Source: Shewanella psychrotolerans
GTDB taxonomy: Bacteria > Pseudomonadota > Gammaproteobacteria > Enterobacterales > Shewanellaceae
Reading direction: 5' to 3'
Length of the DNA: 64,000 nucleotides
Assembly: GCF_019457595.1 (NCBI RefSeq)
Contig: NZ_CP080419.1
Coordinates: 2,170,001 to 2,234,000, forward strand
The notes under the pieces: model-generated
What the model was told of the DNA's origin: nothing
What the model saw: only the letters and a program-made list of their open reading frames with translations
The model's database searches: none
Part shown: one piece after another, positions 1 to 8,803 of the stretch
Layout of the letters: every line of letters begins with the position of its first letter
How positions within the stretch are numbered: position 1 is the stretch's first letter
Made by a program: the position numbers and the translations under genes

Positions 1-2
1 GC

Positions 3-1403
3 TACAGCACCTACCTTCGTCGTTTAAAAACCTATAGCGAACACTATAACAAGCTAAATAACGATGCTACATCCGACGCTGAACGAAATCAGTTACTGAA
101 CACTATCGGTAAACGAATAAAAACCGACTTCCCACTTGAGCGCGTAGAAGTGGACAGAATGTGCCCAACGCTTCGTTTAATCGATGATGACACTGGGGAG
201 ATCACTGAGAATATGGGGATTTATGTCGCGATGGATGCGTACTCGCGTTATCCCATTGGTGTTGTTGTAGAGTTCGGGCAAGGTGAAAACAAAGAGTCGG
301 TGACCAATCTGATAAGAAGTACTTTTGAGTCGGATGAGTTCTTACCCGCAAAAGGGAGACCATTCGAACTTGTCACAGATAACGGAGCGGGCTTTAACAA
401 CAGCATCATGCATAAACTTTGCAATAACTTGGCAATAAACCTTAAGCATAACCCAGCAAATAGGCCAACGATGAAGCCCTTTGTTGAGTCGTTCAATAAT
501 ACATTGCGTAAGCAATTCTTTGAGGGCTATCAAGTCACCTTAGCAAATGGCGAGCGTGTCATCGGTGTTCCCGGGTACCTACCTCCTAGGACGGGAAAAG
601 AACAACAAAGCAAACAACCAAAACAACTCGCAAGCATGTTCGTGAGTGATTTTAAAAAGCACCTCAATAGGTTCTTGAGTGAATATGTCAATACCAAGCA
701 CAGTATGACTGGCGAAACACCGCAAGAACGTTGGGATACAAAGGCGATGATGCGCTCATCTAAGCGAGATAATTATGACCATGTCGTCTCTGCGTTTCAT
801 GTATACCTAAAACCGAGTCAACACAAGTTACAGGCCAGTGGTTATATTACCTGCTACAACCAGATTTTCAGTAGCAAAGATTTAAAAGACCTCTACAGTC
901 AGATGAAGACCTACGGCCATGAGCTGCCTTCAGTTACGATTCAGTATTGTCCATTCGATGCTCGCTATGTGACCGTTATCGGTAAGCACCCGAAAACAAA
1001 GGCAGACATTTGTTTAGTGGTGCCCAACCGAGAGCTCGATGATATGCCCTTCCCTGTTTCATTTGAAGAGCTTAATGGTCACAAACCGAAGTCATTCAGT
1101 GTTTATATGCAAGCACATAAAGGCGAAGTAACCAATCAAGTTGAAAGCGTCCTGCAAACCGTCAAGGTAAGGAAAAAGCGCTCTGGCAAGCCTGTGCTTT
1201 CTTGTGAGGCCAATAATGTCGCTAACCTCTCCGCAGCGGAGCGCGTCCAACGTTCAAACGAAAAAGTGGTTAATGAGCGCAGGGAATATGATGCAAACAT
1301 TGCGGTTGTAGAAGACAAACCGAAGCAGAGCGAAACAAAACAGAGACATCACCAACCTAACGACAATTATGATGAGGGCGCTGAAGATTTATGGAACGAC
1401 TGA
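3..1403 (+). CDS. tnsB: TnsB-like DDE transposase, C-terminal part (starts before the window)
   Basis: The reading frame is open from base 3, so only the start is missing. This is the strand-transfer transposase of a Tn7-like element, which recognises the element ends and joins 3' ends to the target. The RNase H-fold catalytic triad is visible: Asp in VEVDRM (codon 153-155), Asp in LVTDNGAGF (codon 378-380) and Glu in KPFVESFNN (codon 486-488). A basic C-terminal tail follows that could contact TnsC. The stop codon overlaps the tnsC start region, so the two are translationally coupled. A diverged second copy lies at 34844-35970, about 60% identical in protein by eye over the catalytic core. 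No frameshift is seen, so this copy looks functional. Confidence 0.9.
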   Translation, partial: YSTYLRRLKTYSEHYNKLNNDATSDAERNQLLNTIGKRIKTDFPLERVEVDRMCPTLRLIDDDTGEITENMGIYVAMDAYSRYPIGVVVEFGQGENKESVTNLIRSTFESDEFLPAKGRPFELVTDNGAGFNNSIMHKLCNNLAINLKHNPANRPTMKPFVESFNNTLRKQFFEGYQVTLANGERVIGVPGYLPPRTGKEQQSKQPKQLASMFVSDFKKHLNRFLSEYVNTKHSMTGETPQERWDTKAMMRSSKRDNYDHVVSAFHVYLKPSQHKLQASGYITCYNQIFSSKDLKDLYSQMKTYGHELPSVTIQYCPFDARYVTVIGKHPKTKADICLVVPNRELDDMPFPVSFEELNGHKPKSFSVYMQAHKGEVTNQVESVLQTVKVRKKRSGKPVLSCEANNVANLSAAERVQRSNEKVVNERREYDANIAVVEDKPKQSETKQRHHQPNDNYDEGAEDLWND

Positions 1404-2377
1404 TGGCCGCGTTAAATCGCATTGATATGCCTGATAACATTGCTAAACATTGCACGCTTAAAGCAGCATGGAAAGCGATGAACCATGTGCATTACAATTT
1501 TACGCATCAAGATAAGAAGCTCGGACTGCTCATTACGGGGCCATCTGGCATCGGTAAAACGCTACTCGCGGAAACATACGCGAGTCAGATAAAGAGACGC
1601 GAGAGTGAAGAGAAAGTCACTATTCCTGTATTGCATCATGAAGTGGCAATCGAAACGAACAGCCCCAGTGCGTTACTTCGCGGAATAATCATGCGGATGG
1701 GCGCCCCACTACCAAGGAAGGCGATAGACTTTATTGAACTGTTTGCTCAGTTCAATCAATTATTGGTCGAACTTGAAGTCGAGTTACTCATCATTGATGA
1801 AGTTCAACACACCCTACCTAAAAATGATGGGATAAAGGCTCAACAAATGCTGAAGTGTTTCGCGAGCATGCTCGATAAATCAGGCGTACCGATTGTGTTC
1901 ATGGGGACCCAAGCCGCCAACCGATTAATGACATTCGGTACAACTAAAAAGGATTATGACGATGATGAGCAATTGTCACGCCGCATGATAAAACCGGTGA
2001 AATTGCATCAAATTATTCCGATTAGCAAAGAGTCGTTAAATGTTTTTAATTATTTCATGGCAAGAGAAAATCTGCCGTTGCTGCAAAGCAATGAACGTGA
2101 ACTTATCACACGTTTGAATCTTGCTTATATCAATGGTCACTTCGGTACCTTGGACAAATTATTCAAAGGCTATGACTTTTCATATGTTCACGATCGCATC
2201 ATGTTATTAGATGCGCTAAGAGAGAGTTTTGAGCTTAATTGTCCTTGTGAGGCTAACCCTTTCAATGAGCAAGACTATAACGCCATGGATGCAACACTTG
2301 TCGTCGAAAAGCACAAAGTATGGGTCAACGAATGGAGGGCTGAACATGGGTATCCAACCTCTATGCCTGCCAAATGA
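1391..2377 (+). CDS. tnsC: TnsC/TniB-like AAA+ transposition regulator
   Basis: ATP-dependent regulator that links the target-selector protein to the TnsB transposase. Walker A is GPSGIGKT at residues 50-57 and Walker B LLIIDE at about 132-137; a sensor-like IVFMGT follows near residue 168. The 328-residue length fits the short TniB/TnsC type better than Tn7 TnsC, which is longer. The start codon lies inside the end of tnsB, and a second in-frame ATG overlaps the tnsB stop (1403), so the true start could be four codons later. tniQ overlaps its 3' end by 32 bases. The gene order B-C-Q on one strand indicates one operon. Confidence 0.9.
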   Translation: MERLMAALNRIDMPDNIAKHCTLKAAWKAMNHVHYNFTHQDKKLGLLITGPSGIGKTLLAETYASQIKRRESEEKVTIPVLHHEVAIETNSPSALLRGIIMRMGAPLPRKAIDFIELFAQFNQLLVELEVELLIIDEVQHTLPKNDGIKAQQMLKCFASMLDKSGVPIVFMGTQAANRLMTFGTTKKDYDDDEQLSRRMIKPVKLHQIIPISKESLNVFNYFMARENLPLLQSNERELITRLNLAYINGHFGTLDKLFKGYDFSYVHDRIMLLDALRESFELNCPCEANPFNEQDYNAMDATLVVEKHKVWVNEWRAEHGYPTSMPAK

Positions 2378-3701
2378 GTCTGGTATCGGGTACGCGCTAA
2401 GATTTGCCCAACGAAATGGGCTCCAATACTTAGGCTCCCTACTCAAATCGACACGTATTCAGTGGCTGGTCAAAGGGACGAATTACTCTAAGCTAGTGTT
2501 AGGGCGTTTACAGGAACTCAGCCATCCAAATTCGCTCAGTGAGGTATTTAACCCACTGTTCAAGAATAATCGGCTACTGACAGCACGCGTGTGCCTTGAT
2601 TGTATTGATGAGGCAAAATTTGTGCACCTGGAAGTACAAAACCCATTTGTGGTGAAATGTACCAAACATAACAAAGGGTTCATCGAGCGTTGCACGCATT
2701 GCGACACCACTCTGAACTGGGAGCTTGGCTTACTTGATGGTCGATGTACGAATAGAGACTGCGGTAAACGATTAGTCTCGGCTTCAGGGCCAGAGTTTCC
2801 CTTAGAACTCACCGAGCAACAAGTATCGGATTGCATACTGGCGAGTCACTTCGCGCGCAATACATGCTCGATGACAATCAGCGTATCGACATGGCCAACG
2901 TTTACTTCATTAGAACAGGAGGTAAACCAAGGCTACAAATTATTGAGCGATAGCGAAACAGCGAAGCAATGGCGGAGTGTCATGGCAAACAGTATGCCGA
3001 GTTCCCTCCCTGCATCGTTTCGTAATCACGGGGCAAGTATGTTGGTTAATGCTATCGGCGACTGGAAGAACAGTCAGCTACTAAAAGCCGATTTACCCAA
3101 CACACAGCAGACCTCCCTATCGGGTAAGTTTATGGTTTCAGTGCCGGATGCGAATAAGTTGCTCACCACCAATATAAAGGCGTTAAAGCTGTTACAAGAA
3201 GAAGGTTTGATACCACATACGCACAATAGAATACATATTGGCGCTGACGTCGATCTCACCTTGATCCTCTCGATGTTAAAGCAAGCCAATGCTGACGTGT
3301 CGCAGCCCCAGTCTCTATCAGAACTCCGTGGTATTTTAGATTACTATGCACTTGATATGGTCGACGTACTATTAGGGATGAAGTGTGGGGTGTTGCACGC
3401 AAAGTGCATTGCTAGCGTAGATTTACATCACTCAATACATGTTAACGCTGATGCACTGAAAGCCTTTGGGCAAAGCAGATTCACTCAATTTTCCCCGCAA
3501 AATATATCGTTCAAGAAAGCAATGAAGTTGACCGGGCTATCGGAGCAGGCACTGAAACGTTTGCGTAAGACAGGTCAACTACGCCCTCCTCGCGTCTGGA
3601 TGCATGGTGGGCATGAGCAATGCTGTTTTGAAGATGTACTGGCCTTAAGGCAACAACTCGAAAGCAAGCAACTGGTTCTATGGGATAACTCGGCAGCTTA
3701 A
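2346..3701 (+). CDS. tniQ: TniQ/TnsD-family target-site selector
   Basis: This protein of 451 residues should bind target DNA and recruit TnsC. Zinc-finger pairs typical of TniQ are visible: Cys83/Cys86, Cys105/His108, Cys116/Cys119 and Cys134/Cys139. The chosen ATG at 2346 has a GGAGGG ribosome binding site six bases upstream and begins MGIQPLCLPNESG, as TniQ proteins do; the longer open frame from 2229 lies inside tnsC. The protein is longer than the roughly 400-residue TniQ of CRISPR-guided elements, no cas genes are in the window, and so protein-guided site selection (TnsD-like) is more likely. The insertion site itself is not visible. Confidence 0.87.
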   Translation: MGIQPLCLPNESGIGYALRFAQRNGLQYLGSLLKSTRIQWLVKGTNYSKLVLGRLQELSHPNSLSEVFNPLFKNNRLLTARVCLDCIDEAKFVHLEVQNPFVVKCTKHNKGFIERCTHCDTTLNWELGLLDGRCTNRDCGKRLVSASGPEFPLELTEQQVSDCILASHFARNTCSMTISVSTWPTFTSLEQEVNQGYKLLSDSETAKQWRSVMANSMPSSLPASFRNHGASMLVNAIGDWKNSQLLKADLPNTQQTSLSGKFMVSVPDANKLLTTNIKALKLLQEEGLIPHTHNRIHIGADVDLTLILSMLKQANADVSQPQSLSELRGILDYYALDMVDVLLGMKCGVLHAKCIASVDLHHSIHVNADALKAFGQSRFTQFSPQNISFKKAMKLTGLSEQALKRLRKTGQLRPPRVWMHGGHEQCCFEDVLALRQQLESKQLVLWDNSAA

Positions 3702-3768
3702 TTGACTGAGTAAGCGACAGATGCTGTTCGACTCAGACCCATAGAGTAAAACAAGTAGAGGATAAATT

Positions 3769-4098
3769 ATGGAAATCACATCTGAAGGTTGGGTCGTGCT
3801 GAAAGTAACAGATACAGACAACACAATCTGGTACAAGATCTTTAGTTCTTGGCGCTTAGGAGATAGGTGGCGCTTATCATCAGGTGCTACAGATAAATCG
3901 CAGTTAGTGGATAACGGCGATCACTTTGTTTGGCCGCAGCAATCAGGTACGGTTTACTTGTTGCCAAAAGATTTTGAAGGTGGCATGAGCATTTACACTG
4001 CAAGTGTTTTAGATGACCTATCGTCTGCCGCTCAAGCGTCAGGTGCTCTCGTAGAAAGGATCACTCTGAATGACGCGGAAATAGAGAAAGCGCATTGA
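3769..4098 (+). CDS. small hypothetical protein after tniQ
   Basis: A 109-residue soluble, acidic protein beginning MEITSEGWVVLKVTD, with a good AGAGG ribosome binding site. It lies 67 bases after tniQ on the same strand and may be the last gene of the transposition operon. I do not recognise a family. No signal peptide or membrane segment is seen; the N-terminal half is rich in Trp and aromatic residues and looks beta-rich. A role in transposition or cargo maintenance would be guesswork. Confidence 0.6.
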   Translation: MEITSEGWVVLKVTDTDNTIWYKIFSSWRLGDRWRLSSGATDKSQLVDNGDHFVWPQQSGTVYLLPKDFEGGMSIYTASVLDDLSSAAQASGALVERITLNDAEIEKAH

Positions 4099-4227
4099 GG
4101 ACCAACCGTTTTTCTATTGCTGTTCAGTGAAACCGCTTTAGCTCTACTAATACAATAACCCGAATAGATTCGCCTATCACTAGGCTCAAATGGATTAAGC
4201 TAAATGCCATCTGAACCTATATACCGC

Positions 4228-4458
4228 TTAATCTTCTATGTCAGTGGTAAATTTGTGATGGTAGCTTTCATTTAATGCGTCGATTTTGATTCGAGCAAGG
4301 ATTTCACTACGCAGTATTTTCACTGTGTGGTCAGCATGAATACCGATTTTATTGGCCTTAACATGGCATACGACAATTGGTGGGAGTTCGTTACCCTCAG
4401 CATCGTAGATGTTACTGAGCTCAAGGGATTCGCCTTCTAAGCGTGTCAACGTTAGCAT
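4228..4458 (-). CDS. CsrA/RsmA-like RNA-binding regulator (copy 1)
   Basis: The 76-residue protein begins MLTLTRLEGESLEL, like CsrA (MLILTRRVGE...). A conserved-looking Arg sits in ILRSEILARI, where CsrA has the RNA-contacting Arg44 region. A loop insertion of roughly eight residues (DAEGNELPPI) and a C-terminal extension set it apart from the 61-residue housekeeping CsrA. CsrA dimers bind GGA motifs in mRNA leaders and control translation. It is convergent with the tns operon. A paralogue lies at 32453-32686 with almost the same upstream sequence, so both belong to the mobile elements and are not the host csrA. Confidence 0.82.
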   Translation of the reverse strand: MLTLTRLEGESLELSNIYDAEGNELPPIVVCHVKANKIGIHADHTVKILRSEILARIKIDALNESYHHKFTTDIED

Positions 4459-4461
4459 TAT

Positions 4462-4471
4462 ACGTCCTTGT
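4462..4471 (-). promoter_or_regulatory. CsrA-type binding site over the ribosome binding site of copy 1
   Basis: On the - strand the leader reads ACAAGGACGT followed by ATA and the ATG. This matches the published CsrA consensus core (ACARGGAUGU) at nine of ten positions and contains the Shine-Dalgarno AAGGA. The same decamer sits at the same distance before the second csrA-like gene (32690-32699). Autoregulation, or repression by host CsrA, is the inference. Confidence 0.6.
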
Positions 4472-4525
4472 TTAATGTATTGAGCTATCAGTGTAGAACA
4501 TTGGCGAGTGTTTTGGAGCTATGGA

Positions 4526-4553
4526 TGGACAGCCCCGAGTCTTATGAACAAAT
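4526..4553 (+). repeat. 28-bp direct repeat, left copy
   Basis: Begins TGGACAGCCCCGAGTCT and matches 24 of 28 bases with 12633-12660 in the same orientation. The two copies bracket the microcin cluster, an IS5 remnant and the PEBP and AraC genes (8.1 kb). They look like insertion-sequence termini, but no transposase adjoins either copy. Confidence 0.5.
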
Positions 4554-4862
4554 TTCACCAACCAGTATGAAGTGCATAGTGTTCCTGAGCTTACCACAGC
4601 CGCATCTACACGGTGTTATTCTATCTCTTCGATTTAGCCTTTGGGTATCAATCTGACAATTAAAAGTTAAATCGATTTTGGACAAAAGTGTGTTTGCCTT
4701 GGAATGAAGGTGTTGGCATTTTTTGTGGTTTAACATTTGGCTGTTTTGGAATTGGAATTTGTGTTTAAAGTCGAATCTTCATTGTAGTTAAAAGCCTGCG
4801 GCTCGCTTAAGTGCAGATACTGCTTCGGGACGCTATACGTCATCCGGATTATCGCGGAATGT

Positions 4863-4931
4863 GTGATCGGATTAAACCGAAACAGGTGATCGGTTTATCC
4901 CGGAATCGGTGATCGGATTACTCCGAAACAT
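4863..4931. repeat. three tandem imperfect 23-bp repeats
   Basis: Units start at 4863, 4886 and 4909, each with GTGATCGG followed by a T/A-rich step and CCGAAAC or CGGAATC. A partial fourth unit precedes them at about 4841. Tandem repeats like these occur at the ends of IS21-family elements, so this may be the left-over end of one; no istA/istB coding sequence is nearby. Confidence 0.6.
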
Positions 4932-4967
4932 GCACTTAGGGTAATTCGAAGAAAAATAGCTAAAAGA

Positions 4968-5129
4968 GTGTCATCAAACACTTATCCTTTTACACGTAAG
5001 CTTGAGTCCTCAGTAGTGGAAGATATGATGTCAGCCCAAGAAAGTTTGATATCAGATTTTCCAGAAATATTTCCTAGCGTAGTTGAAGCTATGAATAGGT
5101 ACAAAAAAAGACACCATAACAAGACTTGA
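4968..5129 (+). other. short open frame, possible gene fragment
   Basis: From GTG at 4968 the frame encodes 53 residues ending in MNRYKKRHHNKT. The frame is open further upstream into the tandem repeats, and the ribosome binding site is poor. It may be the tail of a gene cut by an insertion. I recognise no family. Confidence 0.25.
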
Positions 5130-5240
5130 AAGGAATATTTACCACTGGGCCCTAGTGTCGATTCTTGCCGCTGGCTCTTACTCTAATCGATAGACCCCAA
5201 GTGACAGCTATGGGGGTCATGGCAAGTGATTTTTCGACCT

Positions 5241-5302
5241 GAGTATTAAACTATATTACTCAGTATGAGACTTTAATACTTGGTATGAATCTTTATTACT
5301 CG
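5241..5302. repeat. three AT-rich ~20-bp tandem repeats
   Basis: Three imperfect units starting at 5241, 5263 and 5283 share GTATGA, then CTTTA and TACT. They lie downstream of the ABC exporter gene. They could be protein-binding sites or an element end; nothing decides between these. Confidence 0.4.
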
Positions 5303-5435
5303 ACCACAGCTTGCGTCGATAATAGTCATGGCTTTCGAGTTTGTGTTTGGCGACTTAACCTGATCACACCAAGAGCCATTTTTCTATCTTTTTTATGCCT
5401 ACGCTAAAGATCCTGTCTATGACTACACTTTAGCC

Positions 5436-7523
5436 TTAAGAGACACATTCAAGTCCTTGAGTTGTTAAGTTGTACACTTTATTAACATACTCCAGCGTTG
5501 ACTCCCTATGAGTAACCAAAATTCTTGTTACTGGGAGGCGGTTAATACCGGAATTGATTCGTTGTTCATTGTCTAAATCTAAATTACTGGTTGCTTCATC
5601 TAATACTAATATGCAGGGTTCTAGGTATAAAGCCCTTGCCAGTAATACCCGTTGTACCTGCCCTCCGGACAGTTGAACTCCCATGTCGCCAATTAATGTT
5701 TGATATCCCATAGGCAAAGCCTCTATATCATCATGTATTGAGGCTAACTTACATGCCTGCTCAACTTTTAAGAGATTATAATCATCGTCGAAAAATGAAA
5801 TGTTTTCGGCTAAAGTACCTGATAATAAGGAGTCATTTTGCATAACACTACCAATTAATTTTCTGTATGTTACTAAACCAATTTTTTTAATATCAACGCC
5901 ATCAAAAAGGATTCTTCCAGAGGTGGGTTCTAATAATCCTAGAATTATTTTTAGCAGTGTGGTCTTACCGCTTCCAGAAATGCCGGTTATGGCAATGTTG
6001 TCGCCGAACTCGAGTGTGAGATTTACATTTTCAAACAGAGGTTTGTATTTTGCTCCATATCTAAAACTAATATTTTCAAGTTTGATACAGCCAACGACAG
6101 GTTTTGTTAACCCCAGCCCCTTACGGTTATCTTCTTGTGACTCTAATGCGATATCTGATAGTCTAGACAAGTGAATGTCCAACATTTTAAAAGAAACAAA
6201 ACTATCTATAAGGCTATTAATTCTTGAGGAGAATTGTCCTTTATATGACATAAAAGCTATCATCATTCCTATCGAAAACAAACCATCCATCACAAAATTC
6301 GCGGCAAAATAAATCACGCACAAGTTTTCAATCGCAAATATAATGGTATTAACAGATGAGAAACATAGGGACCATATCGAACCTCTAATTCCTAAATTAA
6401 TAACATCAGAGTATAGAGATAGCCATTCATTCTTACGTTTATCTTCATGGCCATGCAAACGGATAGCTTGAATTGAACGTATACCTTCTAAGAAAAAGCT
6501 ATCTTCTTTAGCTGATGCTATAATGATCTCTTCAGCATTCCTTCTAAATGGTCGATAGAACATCCACCTCACAAGCGCATAGATAAGAACGGCTAAAGTA
6601 GCAATCAATGTTAATTTCGGGCTATATACGTACATCATTATCAACGTTGTAGTGACCATTAAACCATCAAGTACAACACTAACAAAAGTAGAGGTAATAA
6701 AAGACTGTATTTCCCCCTGAGAACCAAAACGACTGACAATATCACCTATATGGCGTTTCTCAAACCAGCTAATAGGTAATCTAATCAAGTGAGAATATAA
6801 TCCAGAGCTCCACTGAATGTTTAGATGATTCTGTATATGCAAACCAATTAAATTTCTTAAAATACTTGTTATAAGAGAGACTAATGTTAGAATGAAAAAC
6901 GCAATAAACAATAAATTAAGCAGTTCTTTATCTTGATTGACTATAACATCATCAATTACTAGTTGCATATAATAAGGGGAAGCTAATGCAAATAACTGTA
7001 ACAAAAGCGATGCAATAAATATTTTAAACAACCCATATTTTAAGCCAACACTTGCTTGCCAGAAAGAATTTAACTTAAGGCCCTTATCACGAGTTTCTTT
7101 TTTAAAGTTAATTGCAGGGAAAAACTCTACCGCGATACCTGTATAATGTTCTTTAAACTTTTCAATCGAATACTTAACTTTACCAATAGCGGGGTCATGA
7201 ATAGTTACAGTATTTTTATTGTACTCAGTTAGGACAACAAAATGATTTAAGTCCCAATGCAGCACGCAGGGTAAGCGAAGTTGCTCTATCTCATGAACAT
7301 CAGCCTGTAAGGGTCTAGAATCTAGGTTTATCTGCTCTGCATACTCACACAGTGTACGTATTGACATCCCTGACTCACTGTAAGCGAGTTCTTTTCTGAG
7401 GGTCATTAAATTGGTTTTTCTTTGGTAAAAGCTAGACATCATAGCAAGGCAAGCTAAACCACACTCACTGTATTCAGATTGATATATAATTGAGCACTTA
7501 CTTTGAGGGAGGAGAGTAAACAT
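5436..7523 (-). CDS. C39-peptidase bacteriocin ABC exporter (CvaB/LagD type)
   Basis: A 695-residue membrane transporter that cleaves the double-glycine leader of its substrate and exports the mature peptide. An N-terminal peptidase C39 domain has catalytic Cys21 (ECGLAC), His94 and Asp110. Transmembrane helices span about 165-430. The ATPase has Walker A GISGSGKT at 514-521, signature LSGGQ at 618-622 and Walker B ILVLDE at 638-643, so all key residues are present. It follows the microcin precursor gene by 54 bases and shares its strand with the HlyD-type adaptor, which makes a complete exporter apart from the outer-membrane TolC (usually chromosomal). No strong ribosome binding site is visible, so it may be translated at a lower level than the precursor. 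Confidence 0.95.
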   Translation of the reverse strand: MFTLLPQSKCSIIYQSEYSECGLACLAMMSSFYQRKTNLMTLRKELAYSESGMSIRTLCEYAEQINLDSRPLQADVHEIEQLRLPCVLHWDLNHFVVLTEYNKNTVTIHDPAIGKVKYSIEKFKEHYTGIAVEFFPAINFKKETRDKGLKLNSFWQASVGLKYGLFKIFIASLLLQLFALASPYYMQLVIDDVIVNQDKELLNLLFIAFFILTLVSLITSILRNLIGLHIQNHLNIQWSSGLYSHLIRLPISWFEKRHIGDIVSRFGSQGEIQSFITSTFVSVVLDGLMVTTTLIMMYVYSPKLTLIATLAVLIYALVRWMFYRPFRRNAEEIIIASAKEDSFFLEGIRSIQAIRLHGHEDKRKNEWLSLYSDVINLGIRGSIWSLCFSSVNTIIFAIENLCVIYFAANFVMDGLFSIGMMIAFMSYKGQFSSRINSLIDSFVSFKMLDIHLSRLSDIALESQEDNRKGLGLTKPVVGCIKLENISFRYGAKYKPLFENVNLTLEFGDNIAITGISGSGKTTLLKIILGLLEPTSGRILFDGVDIKKIGLVTYRKLIGSVMQNDSLLSGTLAENISFFDDDYNLLKVEQACKLASIHDDIEALPMGYQTLIGDMGVQLSGGQVQRVLLARALYLEPCILVLDEATSNLDLDNEQRINSGINRLPVTRILVTHRESTLEYVNKVYNLTTQGLECVS

Positions 7524-7550
7524 AGAATAGAAACTACTTTGGTTTAATAT

Positions 7551-7568
7551 GAGTGCCCGAAGGCACTC
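7551..7568 (-). promoter_or_regulatory. intercistronic hairpin with UUCG tetraloop
   Basis: The RNA of the - strand folds GAGTGCC-UUCG-GGCACTC, a perfect seven-base stem with the very stable UUCG loop, between the precursor stop and the exporter start. No U-run follows, so it is probably a 3'-end stabiliser or partial attenuator, not a full terminator. It would favour precursor over exporter expression. Confidence 0.6.
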
Positions 7569-7577
7569 AAAATGATA

Positions 7578-7961
7578 TTATTCTTCGGCCATACACATTA
7601 AAAACTGAAACTTGTTAGAACCACCACCACCGCCGCCGGTTGAACCTCCGCTAGATGGCCAATAACCTGCAGAACCACCAAACGAGCCGCCAGCAGAACC
7701 ACCAGACGAGCCGGAATATCCAGGTCGATTGTTGCAAGCGGAGGCTACTCCTGTGCTAACAAATGCGCCTGCCACTCCTCCCATTGGAGTCATACCCATA
7801 GCTACAGTCACTCCACTTCCGACTACTGAGCCTAGTGCAGCACATCCAGGTGAACCATCACCGAACGCAGCCTCACCAAGTCCAGCCCCTATTGCTCCAG
7901 ATAAAGCTCCAGAGCCGCCGCCAATTATTGAATCTTGTTCATGAATCGATAATTCTTTCAT
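7578..7961 (-). CDS. class II microcin-like bacteriocin precursor with double-glycine leader
   Basis: A 127-residue precursor. The leader MKELSIHEQDSIIGG ends in Gly14-Gly15, the cleavage pattern of C39 exporters. The mature part begins GSGALSGAIGAGLGEAAFG, a small-residue-rich segment typical of colicin V-type microcins, and carries Cys40, Cys76 and Cys123. Residues 81-115 are a Gly/Ser run with Tyr and Trp, followed by a short tail NKFQFLMCMAEE. The Ser/Gly-rich region recalls siderophore-modified microcins (E492 type), but the tail does not end in that region and no modification genes are next to it. It has a strong AGGAAAGGA ribosome binding site and sits directly before its exporter. I do not recognise a named homologue. 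Confidence 0.85.
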   Translation of the reverse strand: MKELSIHEQDSIIGGGSGALSGAIGAGLGEAAFGDGSPGCAALGSVVGSGVTVAMGMTPMGGVAGAFVSTGVASACNNRPGYSGSSGGSAGGSFGGSAGYWPSSGGSTGGGGGGSNKFQFLMCMAEE

Positions 7962-8364
7962 AGTTTTTCCTTTCCTTGTTTATTAAAAGTATTGTGGGGT
8001 TTTAAATAATGTAAAACCTTTTTTACACGTTTCTAACGTAGAAAATCTATACGGTATTTATTGATTTAAATTGTACTATCTCCAGTTTGAACTTATTATT
8101 AAAATTAATATAATCCAATATCATTTTAAATAACTTATAGAAGGGCGAAAACGTAATTTTCAGCAATACCAAAGGCATAGTGATATGCAACCAAAAACAA
8201 AGTGCAAAAAAACTGTTCTACACACATTTCACTGCCCTTCTTCCACTCGGGGAATATAGACCTCATCGATAACTAACTTAAAAACCATTCTTGGAGATTA
8301 AGTACATGGATACACATAAAATATCATGTTGATTTTTTGCTACAAGGCCACATACCCCGCCAAC
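7962..8364. other. AT-rich gap upstream of the microcin gene
   Basis: The 400 bases hold the likely microcin promoter: on the - strand TTTACA and AATACT, 16 bases apart, stand shortly before the start codon. A 43-codon frame on the - strand (8135-8266, MRSIFPEWKKGSEM...) has no clear ribosome binding site and is not called as a gene. Confidence 0.35.
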
Positions 8365-8766
8365 CTAGCATTGTCGCTGGTTATTATTCTTATCCATTAA
8401 AAGCAAATATAACAATTCCATACTAACTAATAGCATTATAGGAATGAAAACATATTGAATATAACCAGATAACAACAGGCCGAATGTGATGCTAAAAGGA
8501 ATCATCCTATACTTCCCGAAGTTAAATAAGTTCTGTTCATAAGCCTTCCCTATAATTAACTTAAAGAACTTGAGGTTAAAAGCAATTGCGATGCAAAAAT
8601 AAAAAATAACAAACCCTAACATCACTCCTGAAAGGCGAGCATTAAAAGTGGTAAGCTGAAAATGAATAAGTTCTACTCTTTCAGTTAAAACAAAATCAAC
8701 GCTAATACTGTAAATCAATAAAAGATTAAATATAATAGTCACTTTGGTTGGGTTAAATTTTTTCAT
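8365..8766 (-). CDS. small membrane protein, candidate microcin immunity protein
   Basis: A 133-residue protein with about four hydrophobic segments (near residues 9-27, 46-70, 92-105 and 107-126) and a short polar tail DKNNNQRQC. An AAAGGA ribosome binding site precedes the ATG. It lies between the secretion adaptor and the precursor, where immunity genes are commonly found in colicin V-like clusters. No named family is recognised, so the immunity role is inferred from position, size and membrane topology. Confidence 0.65.
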   Translation of the reverse strand: MKKFNPTKVTIIFNLLLIYSISVDFVLTERVELIHFQLTTFNARLSGVMLGFVIFYFCIAIAFNLKFFKLIIGKAYEQNLFNFGKYRMIPFSITFGLLLSGYIQYVFIPIMLLVSMELLYLLLMDKNNNQRQC

Positions 8767-8803
8767 AAAAAATCCTTTAAATATAACTAGTGAAACCTAG
8801 AGT

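Noticed and set aside
4542..4736. 64-residue Cys-rich protein on the - strand
   Set aside because: Only a short frame without ribosome site that overlaps the 28-bp repeat; likely part of insertion-element debris.
4863..4931. Short CRISPR array
   Set aside because: The 23-base units are directly joined without spacers and differ from each other; they are tandem repeats.
3..5435. CRISPR-associated transposon (type I-F3 or V-K)
   Set aside because: TnsB, TnsC and TniQ are present but no cas8/5, cas7, cas6 or cas12k and no repeat-spacer array are in the window; the TniQ is longer than the CRISPR-linked form.
7578..7961. Siderophore-conjugated (class IIb) microcin
   Set aside because: The Gly/Ser run is internal and not at the C-terminus, and no glycosyltransferase or esterase genes like those needed for the modification are in the cluster.
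8135..8266. 43-residue peptide gene upstream of the microcin
   Set aside because: No ribosome binding site and no leader-like pattern; could be chance.
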